Source: Paracentrotus lividus
Lineage: Eukaryota > Echinodermata > Echinoidea > Camarodonta > Echinidae
Direction of reading: 5' to 3'
DNA: 64,000 nucleotides
Assembly (NCBI GenBank): GCA_940671915.1
Contig: CALNVZ010003426.1
Coordinates: 18,074,897 to 18,138,896, forward strand
Both the position numbers and the translations under genes were made by a program. The notes under the pieces were generated by a model. That model was not told where the DNA came from. It did no database searches and saw nothing but the letters and a program-made list of their open reading frames with translations. Position 1 is the first letter of the stretch. Each line of letters begins with the position of its first letter. Positions 1 to 11,746 of this stretch are shown in pieces.

Positions 1-591
1 AATACCACCTAAAGAATGAAACAAGATGGGGTCAAAAATAAATGATAAACACTACAATATTTAAAGGATAAAACTTGATTAGAATGGTCTCTGATGAAAT
101 AACAGAATCAAAGAAATTGCTGTCAAAAGTTCCAAGTGAAATCAGCCAGTTGTTCATGTATTTTGAAACACATCTATATTCAGGATTCAAGCAGATCCAC
201 AGAGGGAATGAAGAATTTCCATAATTCAATCTCTGTGCCATCTCAAGTCCACAGCGGCTGACCCCGATGTTATGTGGACTCTATCCTTCCTTAAATTCAA
301 TCATCATGTTTTGAATGCTGTTGGAGTATTGTAATAACATAAGAACACAATCAGAGTGCATTTAGAATGCACTTAGAATGCATTTAGACTCTGAATGTAC
401 TTTGAATTATTTAGAATGCATTTAGAATGCACTTTAAATACAATTTGAATGATATTCAGCAGAACATTTGAGCCAGCCACAAGAATGAGCTCAGATATCT
501 GGAATGCACTCAGGATGGAATCAGATTTTTTTTTTTGTGACTGAGGTATTTAATTTTATTTTATTATAACCTTATTTCTTCATCAAAATAA

Positions 592-617
592 TTGAATTGA
601 ATTGAATTGAATTGGTT
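592..617. repeat. TTGAA microsatellite at a probable LINE 3' end (copy 1)
   Basis: Four to five repeats of TTGAA are followed by GGTTTTATTAATC and a GCCGTTAGGCCG motif. On the minus strand this is the usual layout of a non-LTR retroelement 3' end terminating in short tandem repeats. No coding part is recognisable. The copy-2 counterpart is 12908-12930. Confidence 0.5.
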
Positions 618-1317
618 TTATTAATCTTTCATCATCGCAGCCGTTAGGCCGAATTGTGACAAGTTACAAACAATAAAAGTGGTAATTATATAAATATATA
701 TCATTATTTACAATAAAAACATATATTCATGCAAACAAAATGAATTCCTTAATTAAATGACACATAAGAATATTCATAATGACAGAAAAGATAGTAAATT
801 AAGATCATTTGTTGATGATGGAATTAAAAAGAGTCAAATAAACTGATAAATGATTATAAGGCGATTTAGGTATAAAAAACAGTATAAATAAGCAGATATC
901 CTAATAGTCTAAGGAGTTCATTTTAAATGGTTTTTACGCCGGGCAAACAATATCTTATAGTATAAATTATTGGGTAGCAAAACTCGATGATCAAAAAAGC
1001 TTGTAAATCAGAAATGTGAATTGGCCTAATACCCATGGTAACTAAGGAAACAAAAAAAAAAACACTTCAAGTCTTAAGTATTAATTTATGCCTCATCCTA
1101 CTTTACCAAGAGATACAGCCAATTTCATGACAGCTTGATATGGGTCAAAGCCAAAGTATTGTTCACTTTGGTCAAATTTTCAAATTGGTAGTTATATCTA
1201 GCATATATATCTTATGAAAACTGAGATTTCATAGATTTCGGAAATGTATATATCCAATATGAAAGACTGCGACTGTCTTGTAAAATGACTTTGACTGTAA
1301 AAATAGCACCCTCTCTG

Positions 1318-2672
1318 CGCGACGGGACGGAAAATGTACGTTTAATTAATTTACATTAAACCTAAAATGTTAGGTGCAATATCAAGTTTTATTATGGAAT
1401 ACCTTTCTAGGAGCATTTTATTCCTGAGAAAAAAATTCAAAATTATTTTGTATTAAGGGTCAAATTCACATTTTGGGGGCAAAAAAATAGTTGTTTTTTC
1501 AGGTTTTTTTGTACTTTGACACATAATTGTTATTTTTTTTCTATGAAAACACAAGATGGGTCACCCATGTTCTAGAATGTATTAATTTATTAGTGGAGCT
1601 CTACATCCTTGCCACTAAATGAAATGATACTCCACTCATAAGAAAAATATGACGTTTCAACATTTTCCGTCCCGTCGCGCTTTCAGGTCTCTACATTGAC
1701 CCAACACAGATAGTTATGTTATGGGCCTGTAATATATTTTTTTGCATTTAAGCCAATTTTGAGAGGGCTAAGAAAACAAACAAATAATAAATCTATGCAT
1801 CCAAATTGTTATATTGTGTAAAATAGTGTCATGAGATTCAGCTTTCAAATATTGGTGAAAGATCACAGGATACACAAGGTCAAATCTAAGGTCAAAATAA
1901 AGGTCAAAAGGTCATGAGACGTCATAGTGCCGCTACATTTGAAATAATAACTTTTCAGATAGTCTATTTAATTCCTTTTCATTGATACCATTTGTACTTA
2001 ATTTGGATCATTAGTTCTCGATCGCTATGGTGATTTTGAAAATTTGTGACAAAAAAGTCAATTTTTTTCCCTTCCCTGAGTTCCATTCACTTTGTACATA
2101 GAACATATTTTCCGTCCTGTCGCGCGACGGGACGGAATTGACATGCCTTTAGGAAATCGTCTATAAATCGTAATTTTTTAGATTTAATTGCTATCTCTTT
2201 TTAACTAGTGATCTATGGGACAGCAGGGAATAATTTTACTTCTCAAATTTGATTAGCAGTTTTGGGTGGATGGCGAAATACTTTGAACGAAGTATGTACA
2301 TCCTATGTAAAATAGTTGCTACACAAAAGAAATTTTGTGTACATCATACAAAAATGCGTAGCAAATTGCGATGCGATACCAGGAAAAATTATTCCCTGGG
2401 ACAGTAACAAATAGACACCACCTGACTGGCCAGCCTTGCTTAGTAACTTTGATAGAATTCTTGTTTGAATCTTCTTTTAAAAAACCAGTGATATTTTCAT
2501 TCCGTCCCGTCGCGCAACTATTAATTCGATGTTGCATGAAAACGAAACGTATTTTCAAAAAAAAATTTTTTGCAGATGGATACTTTCAAGTAGCTTGACA
2601 TATTAGTGAGGGTAAATGGCAGCTAAAATAATTAATTTTTCTTTTTGTGAGCATAAATTCCGTCCCGTCGCG
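1318..2672. repeat. Dispersed 16-bp GC-rich motif, five sites (copy 1)
   Basis: TTCCGTCCCGTCGCGC or its complement occurs near 1318 (reverse), 1665, 2109, 2500 and 2658 in otherwise AT-rich sequence. At 2109 forward and reverse forms abut to make a palindrome around CGCGCG. The same five sites recur in copy 2 near 13633, 13981, 14427, 14820 and 14977. They sit in the NAT10 intron between coding exons 1 and 2. Confidence 0.7.
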
Positions 2673-2877
2673 TCCCTGTATTTTTGGCTTTGACCCATAT
2701 GTTTACATGATGGTAATTACGGTATTATAATTAAAATAATAGAGCAATGATGTGAATTGCACTGAAATGGGCTATCTGCCATACTTTCATTATTCTACTC
2801 ATGTATATTTTTTAACTTATAAATTTTAAAAACTTTAATATAAAATAAAAAGAAGAAACAAACAAACAAGTAGTTAC

Positions 2878-2985
2878 CTGATCTTTTGCCTTTGTCACCG
2901 ACGACACCGAACAGTGACTATGACCTAAGGTCACGCCATTCTCGATCTGCACCCTGATGCGATTGTCAATCTTCTTGCGAACCAT
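2878..2985 (-). pseudogene. NAT10: Second, frameshifted copy of NAT10 coding exon 1
   Basis: The counterpart of 15197-15304 with five differences in about 125 bases, mostly single-base gains or losses. One lost C (AGTGACTATG against AGTGACCTATG) and one extra T (CTTTTGCC against CTTTGCC) cancel in length. The exon is therefore still 108 bases and ends in KDQ, but about 13 residues around the conserved RSLFVVVGD stretch are misread. Such indels fit sequencing error in an unmerged contig better than a decayed gene copy, since flanking introns carry the same kind of difference. Confidence 0.8.
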
Positions 2986-3995
2986 TCTGCACCGCTCAGT
3001 CTCTGTGATAAATTTAAAATAGTTCTGTTCATTTCAAGAAATCGTTACTAATTCTGTCTTTTGATTGGTTGAAAAGGCAGTCATGTTCTTAAAATCTTAA
3101 TCACATATTGCACAAGGCTTGTATGGGGAACAGTACAGTTGTTTGGCCATTACACCATATGAAAATGTGCAAATTGTTTTTAAAAAAAGAAGTGCATGCA
3201 ACAATCCGGATTGGCTACTAGCGATTTGAAAATTGATCTTTCATGTACAGGGAAACTGGAGTAATGGTATATTTGCAGTACGTAGCTAGGTACGGTCACC
3301 ACCGTCCTGAAAGTGTGTAATCGCTCATGTTTCACAAAGATCCAAGTGTAATCATAATGCATCCTACATACATGTTTGCATACTGTAGGGTAGCCAGAGC
3401 AGCTAGGAGACACAACGGGCATGGTTCTAACTTACAGAGAAACTAGAAAGTATCAACTTGACACGATGATCCTGGGAGGTACTGCCTTGAGATTGCATAC
3501 TTTCAATCTCAGGGGTTTATTTTACATATAATATATTCACATGTCCATATGATATGTATAAAATGTAAAATATTTGATCTTGAACCCAGATAGGTTACAA
3601 ATAAAGGAGATAAATGAATATGCATAGATTCTTATGAATTAAATGAGCTTCTACTGAATATTACATAATCTCATCATCAGGATTGAACCAATAAAAGTAC
3701 AAGAGGATAGCTACGGATTGAGCATGAGTAGGAACAAAAGAGACATGGATGGGAGAGTGAACAGAGGAATGTCAATGGAGGTGAAGAAAGAAAGAGGATG
3801 GAACTGTTGACTATGAGAGGAATGAATAGAAGACATGATCAGGATGAGAGGATGATCACAAGATGATCAATCATAAGTTTACAAATATACATATTACAGC
3901 TCTACAATACTATTGTTCACTGTTGATCATTTCCAAGTGTTGGACCGCTAAAAGTGCGGATATGAATATTATTTTCTGGATTTCTATGGACGTTA

Positions 3996-4184
3996 GGCGC
4001 CTTCTCCAAACAAAGTGCGTCAGTTTCCCGCAGCTTCCTGATCCAACGCGAGAAACAATCGGCTTTCTGCTTTTAACGTGTATAAGCCGTATTAAGATTT
4101 CGGGATTCTATTTCAAAAGCCGATAAATCGTCTTGTGGTATAAAAGCACGCGGGAAGCTGACGCACTTTGTTTGGAGGAGCGCC
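3996..4184. mobile_element. Harbinger-like MITE (copy 1)
   Basis: Counterpart of 16312-16499. The left terminus GGCGCCTTCTCC is intact, but the right terminus reads GGAGGAGCGCC instead of GGAGAAGGCGCC, another single-base-scale difference between the duplicate copies. Confidence 0.6.
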
Positions 4185-7100
4185 TTACTGTTTTTACAAA
4201 TGAATAATTTGCACCGGAAAGGATTTGCCACAGTTTCTTTTCTCTAAATGGGCGAGAAAGTGAGGTATGAGTCATTTTTCAGAGCTTTCTGCAATATTTT
4301 GCTTGTTTATTTAATATGTATCTTAAGAGTGCTAGTGTAGTTCAGTGTCAATGATTTTACGTTAGAATTGGGTAGTTTGTCATGTGTCATTGATACGATA
4401 CTTTTCCAACTTTGATGTCAACATATCACTGCTGGGACATTTTCCATTTTACTATTTTTGAGCACATAGAAATCAATGTTACTTTGCCCCTTTTTTCACA
4501 AGTTATCCCCCCCACTAAATTCAACTTAAGTTAAGTATGAAATTATTTGTGTGAAATATATGAGATGTTTCAAGATTAATCTCCGACATTGACTTGTAAA
4601 TCACTGGATACAATGGACACATCTTTTCGAATTTCATGTTCATGTTGTCCAGGCGAGGCTATTTCATTGTTTTTTTTTATGATAATTCCAAAGTGTGTGG
4701 ATTTTATTTAAATAAAATTGATTTGATGTGATTTGATTTATTAAAACCAGTGTCACTTCCTCTACACACTTTATTACTTAATCAAAGTGAAAACGAGGAA
4801 TTATACTCATGTCAGTAATGCCATGCACATTATATTAATTTAAGAGACATGAACTTCATGATGAAGAGAGTTGAGGGTTTTCACTTTTCAGAATTCAGGC
4901 TCACGACACAAAAACAGCAAAAATCACTCCTTTCGATAACTTTTTTCAAATTGGCATGAGGCATGAAATTGTGAGATGAGGTGCTAAGGCTTAATTTTCA
5001 CACCGAGGGCGGTGAGACCTGGTAGGTTTGAGTTTTTTGAGTGCTTACAATCCACCTTCAATTGCCGATTCCAGAGCTAACGCAGATATCATGAGATGGG
5101 ACCAAAGCAAAACTCCACTCTCAAGAACACGCTCAATTATTCTTCATTTGCTCAACATTAATTAGATAAACACATTCATATTACAGGTGATTTAGGTGCA
5201 ATCTGTTAATGTTATGTATAGTAAATAAAAAAAAAAAGTTTTAAAATGACATTATTCATACTTACACAATTTTTTCAGAAGAAGAGAAGCAGACCTTGTT
5301 TTCTACAGCACTGTGTTGTGTTGTACGTACGTGTGTAAATGATATGAGCAAATTATAAAGATAAAAACGCGCCCTCTTTCGATACCGGCTCGCCAAAATT
5401 CAACAATCCTTTTTTGTATGCTGTTTTGTTTTATTTTTGATATACATTATTGTTGTGTTTTTTTGTTTAAACCCTAAATATTGATACTTTTGCCATCAAT
5501 TATTATTAAGTGGGTTGGGCAAATAAAATGACCTTTTTTTCAGAAAAAAGTTATGTTCAAACAAGTTGTTTCTATATTCAAAATTTGCTTGATAGGAACC
5601 ATAAAATATGAAACAATGATTGTTAATTTGTTTGTACAATGAAGTCTTGACGTCGCTGAAAGTGAATAACACCAAATAGTGTATTTTGCCCATTCATCAC
5701 ACACTATAGAATTAGGTAATTAACCGGTTTATTTTGTTCTTTATGGATTTTTGATGGTTTTAAAAAGCTCAAAATCTGACAATTTTATTCATGACCCAAA
5801 TGTTTACCTAGTATGGTTTTATAGGTGTTAATTAGTGAGGTTTGATTTTTGCATCGATATTTGACTGAAACTTAAACTACCAAAACTACACTAAACCGTC
5901 AGACCTTAGGTAGGATTAATCTTGCTCTGGATTAATTAATGTTGGGTTCCCTGACACCCAAAGACATAATAAAAACGGCAATTAAAAGTGGTTTTAAACG
6001 TATAAAAGTATGATAATTGGGCATAATACGCTATTTGGCGGCATTGTTTTTTTGCAACTTTACGAAAGTACAACGTCATTGTATGCAAAAATAATTTGTC
6101 ATTTTCAGTTTCTACGTTTCGAATTTTACTATAAAAAACAAACTTGTTTGAAAAAAAAAGTTGAGATTCGCCCAACCCTATTATTATACGATAGATATTT
6201 ATTACCAGTACTCTGAATTTACCCAATTTATAGACGGTTGGGCTCTGGTTCTGTTTGCTCATCATTGACACAAAATCAAAACAAGGAAAAAATAAAGGTC
6301 GTATATTTAAAAAGACCAACATAATTATTACAGAGATCATTGCAATTAGTTACCTTACACCCAAAGACCAGGAACATATCAGCCCTATAAGTGAATATAT
6401 AAACACCCTCCAAATCCCATGGTGTTAAATTTACAGTTTGGGTGTTATAGAATACCCCTTGCTCTTTAAACTGTGTGGTTGTATTAACACCACTGCTGGT
6501 GTCAATTTGACACTGTGCATGGGGTTGTCAATTTCCCTATCTGACAGCATGAGGGAAGCCTCTTCCTCCTCCATGCTGACACCTATGGGCGTTGATTTTG
6601 ATACTATGTCTTGTTGGCGTTATGATTTAACGACAATATCGGTGTAGATGCATTATAAATGCTGGGCCAGTGAAGTTAAACCAGCTACACCAGCTTTTCT
6701 GCGTTAAAAAAATATTTAGTTTACTTCATGAACTAAATTTTACATGCTATTTTATTGATATTTAATAAATAAACTATATCAAATGGATATTACTTTTATC
6801 TGCATTAAGATTTGCAACAAAGTGGATTTTATCAAAATGGTTATAATTATGTAGGCCTATATTATATGAAATCCCATGAGAATGTAATGGACATTCAAAA
6901 GAAAAAGTGATATTTTTCATGAAATTCAAACATTCATGAATAACGTTTTTCTATACTTGAAAACTTATACTTAAAATTCTTTTGTTTTTTGTATCTCTAG
7001 AATGAGGTGCTGATGGGGCCACATGAAGCCATTTGCATAATTTGCATAAAATTACAAAATAGACACACAGTGCCTATAAGTCTTTGTTCTATATGAATCA

Positions 7101-9642
7101 ATACTACTAGCTCAGTAACTTTTGTTGTGAAGCAAAAAAACAAGTTATCACCAACCCCTTGAATGAATTCGTCTGTAATATCAAATGTGACGTCATGACC
7201 AAAGTGCCCCATATTTACCTGCATGTGCAGGTAATTATGGGCAAATGTATTTAATGTATTTTTTAAAACTACAATATCTCTATTTATGCCTGCGAATTTG
7301 CCTTAAAATGTTGAAAATCATTAACTTTTAAGATAATCATTTGAAATTATAAGACCCTTACAGATAAAATACTTGACTAGATATTCTCAATATTAAATTT
7401 GTTGCTTGTTTGACTTATATAAGATATTATATTATATTCATTTATATCAATCAATATAGGCCATTACATAATTTTTTTCTTATTAATGATATACTGTAAA
7501 TATTAAAAAAAAAAAAAAAAAAAAAAAAAGTCTTTAGCGAAGAGATTGATGCCTCATCCCAAATACCAAGTACCTGAATCATTTTCCGCCATTTTTGGAC
7601 TGCCTTATTATTACCGTGGCACTAACTTCCAGATGTTGCTATATCAGGAAAGCAATTCAATGCCACATTAGCACCCCTTACTATAACAATTGACCTTTGT
7701 ACATACTCTCATATGATTCAAAATGAAGGCTATAATAGTCTTTACTAATAATATTACAAAACAAATTGAAGATTACCCCTCAAACACTTTTTCTCGATCT
7801 ACATTCTGTGAAATTATCAAGTTTTACAATCAGGAGTAAAAAAACTGCGTAATTTTTTTCAACCTACCTTGTGGTTTCAGCAATTTTTCTCAGAGGAAAT
7901 ATCGCATCAGATGCTCTTTCACGACGAATAGATTTATCGTAAAGCAGTTCATAATGAACAACATATGGCTCATCAACACGGGTCACCGGTCACCGCGTCC
8001 ACGACATGATTTTGCCTTCACGTAAGCCCAATTACCTGCTAGCCCATATCACCATGCATGTACCCTACGTATTTGATGCAATTAGCATAATTGCCATTCA
8101 ATTATAGCTTGGCCAAAGTTATGAAGAAAACAGTTTCTTAAACAAATAAAGTGAATATTTATCATAAAACAATATAAAAAAAGCATGGCAAGTTGTGCCC
8201 TTGACATCACAGTGTTGCAATATCGGTATAGCGATCAATTATTTTGTTTCGCATTCATAAAGATATTCATAAACTTTCATTATTATTTAGTCCGATTTTC
8301 TCAAACTTTTGTAAATTCTGTTATTCTAATTTTTCTGATTTTTATAAAAGCAACTTATTTGGTCCAAACCTTTCCTTTAAAAATGGCCTTAAGTTACAGC
8401 AATGATGATTTTAAAACATTGGAGTCATCCCCTTCTTGGAGCAGGAAAATTTGAATAATTTTTTTCCAAAATAATGAAATATTTCCAAAGAAATAAAGTG
8501 AATCAATGACATCAACATCTCGTTATTGAATTAAATGCATGAGGACTATGCACGAAGCTGTTTTAATCCAGAAAAGTAAAACTTAAAAATCGTAATTTTT
8601 GTTATTTTTATCCGATATCTTGATAATTTTTCAGGGAGTTATACTTGAATGCGGTCTATCAGCGCTACATTTCAATTCAAATCATCTTGAATTTCAGCCT
8701 GAGTGTCCTCCTTAACCCACACTCCAGGCCAATTAAGGCCTATAAATTGACCTGTGAGTCCGAGTCGGAATTATACGGGTCAATCGGAGCCTTTAAAATC
8801 TTTGCCATACTTTCCTACGTCAATTTTGGACCCCGAGAGAAGATTCACTCTTTTTTTAAAACCAAAATCTGATTCAATCGGAGGCTTTGGCCCCAAATCG
8901 GGTGACAATTGACCCGGAAAGTGCTGCCAATGAAACCCAGAATTCAGGCTTACAATTACAATAATCACCGGTCTCCCCTATTGTATGGAACAGTATTCTC
9001 ACGAGATCAAAATAGCACCCTGCTCCTTTAAAAATTGTACGCCACACCTCTCATTTCACCCAAATTATGACTTGTGCCCAGTCAAGCAGTTTACCGCACC
9101 CCCTCTCCAGATCTCGACCTTTATTTATTTTATCCTTTATTATTTTTGTTGTTGTATATCTTATTGAATCAGAAACACATTCATAACATATCAGATAGAA
9201 TAGGAATCGAAAAGAAAGTTTAACTGCCTACTGATTAATCTAATTAGGCAAACATTCATTTCGAATCTGAGTGCCAAATGTGTGTTATAGGTCCTTCCAT
9301 CCCGAAAAGCCTCAGTTACCATTGGATATTACCATTATTAATAAACCATTGCCTTCTTCATTATATCCTGTTCTTATTGAAAGGCTTCTTTTTATAATAA
9401 TATAGGTACGGGACTCGTGAGGACACTATTCGCACTGCATACATACATGCATCTATGTAAGAAACTTACCATCATAGTTACGCATCATATATTGTTATGG
9501 TCATGTGGTCAACCATGTGCCACTGCTTCATTTTCTTCTCTTTCTGTTTGTGTTTTTGCATCATTTATTGTCTAAAAGCTTTATACATTGTCTATGTCAT
9601 CTTTTGTTTATTGTTATACAACATGTATTCTTTTGGTCAAAT

Positions 9643-9643
9643 A

Positions 9644-9679
<36 letters not shown>

Positions 9680-9712
9680 AATAATGAAATAATTAATAAT
9701 AATAATAGTCAA
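9643..9712. repeat. AAT microsatellite (copy 1)
   Basis: Imperfect AAT repeats just after a ATAAATAATAAT start. The copy-2 counterpart at about 21672-21736 is longer and less interrupted, as expected for a slippage-prone tract or long-read error. Confidence 0.85.
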
Positions 9713-10000
9713 TTAATATGTTTAGTAAAAAAAAATTTGACGATGTTTGTACGCATATTTAGTTTTCCCAGAAACGGTAATTCCGTAAATGCAAAAATCT
9801 TCTTATATAACACAATTTTTTTTGTTTCTGTATACGAAGATCCTTCTAGAATCGGAATAGCTCATTGCTATTTTTTTTACTTTTATTTTACTCCACTAGC
9901 TCTTTCTTATTGGATAAGTAGTTTCAGCCGTTTCCCTTCCCCCCCCTTTTTTTTTGCATTACAAAAAATTATCATGGACAAAGAAGATGAATAAAACCCT

Positions 10001-10025
10001 NNNNNNNNNNNNNNNNNNNNNNNNN
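10001..10025. other. Assembly gap of exactly 25 N
   Basis: Twenty-five N bases separate the end of duplication copy 1 from 10026, which leads into NAT10 exon 3. A fixed 25-base gap is a placeholder used by some gap-closing software when extensions from both sides exceed or conflict with the expected size. The true distance may be negative, meaning an overlap. Confidence 0.97.
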
Positions 10026-10724
10026 ATTATAATGCCTAATACGATGCCGCCTTTTCTCTCCACAGGTCATCGTCGTTATGCTGGTATATTTTAATTGTTC
10101 CAAATCTTTAATGTGTTTCGTATACCCGATAATAGTGTAGCTAGTAGTATGTAAGGTGATTCTTATTTTTGCATCTATCACTGCAGAGCAACTGTGGTGT
10201 TTTTTTATGTAAACGGTAGTACTCAATATTTTATACACAGTTTTGGACTGTTGGTTTGCTCCGTATATTGTACTTGCTAAAGGGTTAAGTTTAGTATAAA
10301 GATTCAGTTTCATGCTTTGTATCTTGAAAATTATTATTTTTCCTTTGAATGTGTTCATTTTGTATATTTCTCTATATCATTTATCCTGTGATCACATATT
10401 TTTTATAGTAATCTAACAGATTTTGTGCCTTTTCGTTTGGATAGGAAGTGAAAAGTAGAGATACATGTATTGTTGTAAATTGATTTGATAGTATGTAGCA
10501 ATATTGTACCTCTTTTTCTAGCCTATAAAAATATTTGATGAAAGTTATCTTTGGCCTTAACAGATGTGTATGATAGTTGGTGAATAATTGTTTAGTTTCT
10601 CAATCTTTGTAGCTTATTGCTAAAAAATATGAATTGCATTTATTATAATCCATACCTCTTGACTGATACCCCTTTTTCGGAAACATGTTTAATGGTTGAA
10701 CTACTGTCTACGATTATTAAGCCA

Positions 10725-10890
10725 GTTTATTCTGTACAGTCTATCTTATTAAGCCAAGTCTATTAAGTACAGTCTAGTCTTATTAAGCCAAGTTATTCTG
10801 TACAGTCTATTCTTATAAGCAAGTCTATTAATTTACAGTCTAGTCTTATTAAGCCAAGTTTATCTGTACAGTCTATCTATATTCAGCCGA
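10725..10890. repeat. Minisatellite of about 32 bp
   Basis: Around five imperfect units built from TACAGTCTATCTTATTAAG and CCAAGTTTATTCTG. It lies in the NAT10 intron or contig-end sequence to the right of the gap. The remainder of 10026-11296 is AT-rich with no exon that I can recognise. Confidence 0.65.
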
Positions 10891-11296
10891 TTCTTTTCTA
10901 CAACTTATAACTTAGTAAGCCAAGTTTATTTTGTGATTGATATTAGTAAGATAATTGTTGCGTTACTAGGTTTAACTTATTCCTGCGTTTTCTGTTATTG
11001 TTGACCAGTTTTATTGTTTTGATTGACCAGAATAAGTTAGTCTTTATTGCTCATGATATAGAAGATGATAGAGAAGAAAAGTGATTGCGCCATGTAGTTA
11101 TATTGTGTTGTGCTGCCCCCTTTGGGTCAGCTCGTCCCTTTCGGCCAGCAATACTTGAATCATGTAAGCACTTAATAAAGTTATCTAACTTTCCTATATT
11201 ATTGTGACTGGTAATCCATTGTCTACTCTTTAATATAGGCGAATGATGTTCAGGGATTAAGATATTAGTTCTCAAGAAGTGTTGAGATGTTCTTAC

Positions 11297-11468
11297 CTGT
11301 AGGACGCACATGCCATATGTGTTACCCAGAATCTTATGAGTTTCTGAGTAGTAGCAGTAGCGGATGTTTGTAGCGGCTATGAAGAGCTCAAAAGGGTCGT
11401 CCTCGCTCACGTCCAACATGCCACTTTTGATCTTCTTCTGCAGTTGCTTCATACGTTTCCTGCGATGA
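11297..11468 (-). CDS. NAT10: NAT10 coding exon 3 (residues 67-124)
   Basis: A 172-base exon between acceptor TTGTTTGCAG and donor GTAAGA. It starts by completing the split Ser codon, then HRRKRMKQLQKKIKSG and the highly conserved block around FELFIAATNIRYCYYSETHK, ending GNTYGMCVLQ. It belongs to the N-terminal domain that precedes the helicase-like module in the family. Confidence 0.95.
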
Positions 11469-11696
11469 CTGCAAACAAGATTAGAGATTGCGAAGGTCAG
11501 GTTGTGTTGCCAATTTACAGTTTTTAATGACTAAGTTTCATTTGAAATAAATTCAAAATTCATTAAAAAAGTAACAAGAATTATAAACATGTAATAATGA
11601 GAAGATTTTATAAAAACACTAAAAAAAGGGGGAATCGCTATTCTGAGTAGAACCCTTTACAAAAGCTTTACACACACAAAAAAAAAACAACAAGAA

Positions 11697-11746
<50 letters not shown>

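Larger units (their letters stand above)
1..10000. repeat. Large direct duplication, copy 1 (matches about 12311-22013)
   Basis: Position 1 aligns with 12311 and position 9996 with about 22012, in the same orientation and without rearrangement. Matched landmarks include a TTGAA microsatellite (592 and 12908), the NAT10 exon (2878 and 15197), an inverted-repeat element (3996 and 16312), a poly-A tract (7505 and 19660) and an AAT repeat (9643 and 21677). Differences are mostly one-base indels. The offset is steady at about 12310-12318 over the first 5 kb, then falls to about 12016. Copy 1 stops at the N run. The left end is cut by the window. Probably a false duplication. Confidence 0.95.

Noticed and set aside
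9497..9994. 165-residue open frame with an Asn run
   Set aside because: The Asn tract is the AAT microsatellite; the frame is not kept in the duplicate copy and has no domain.
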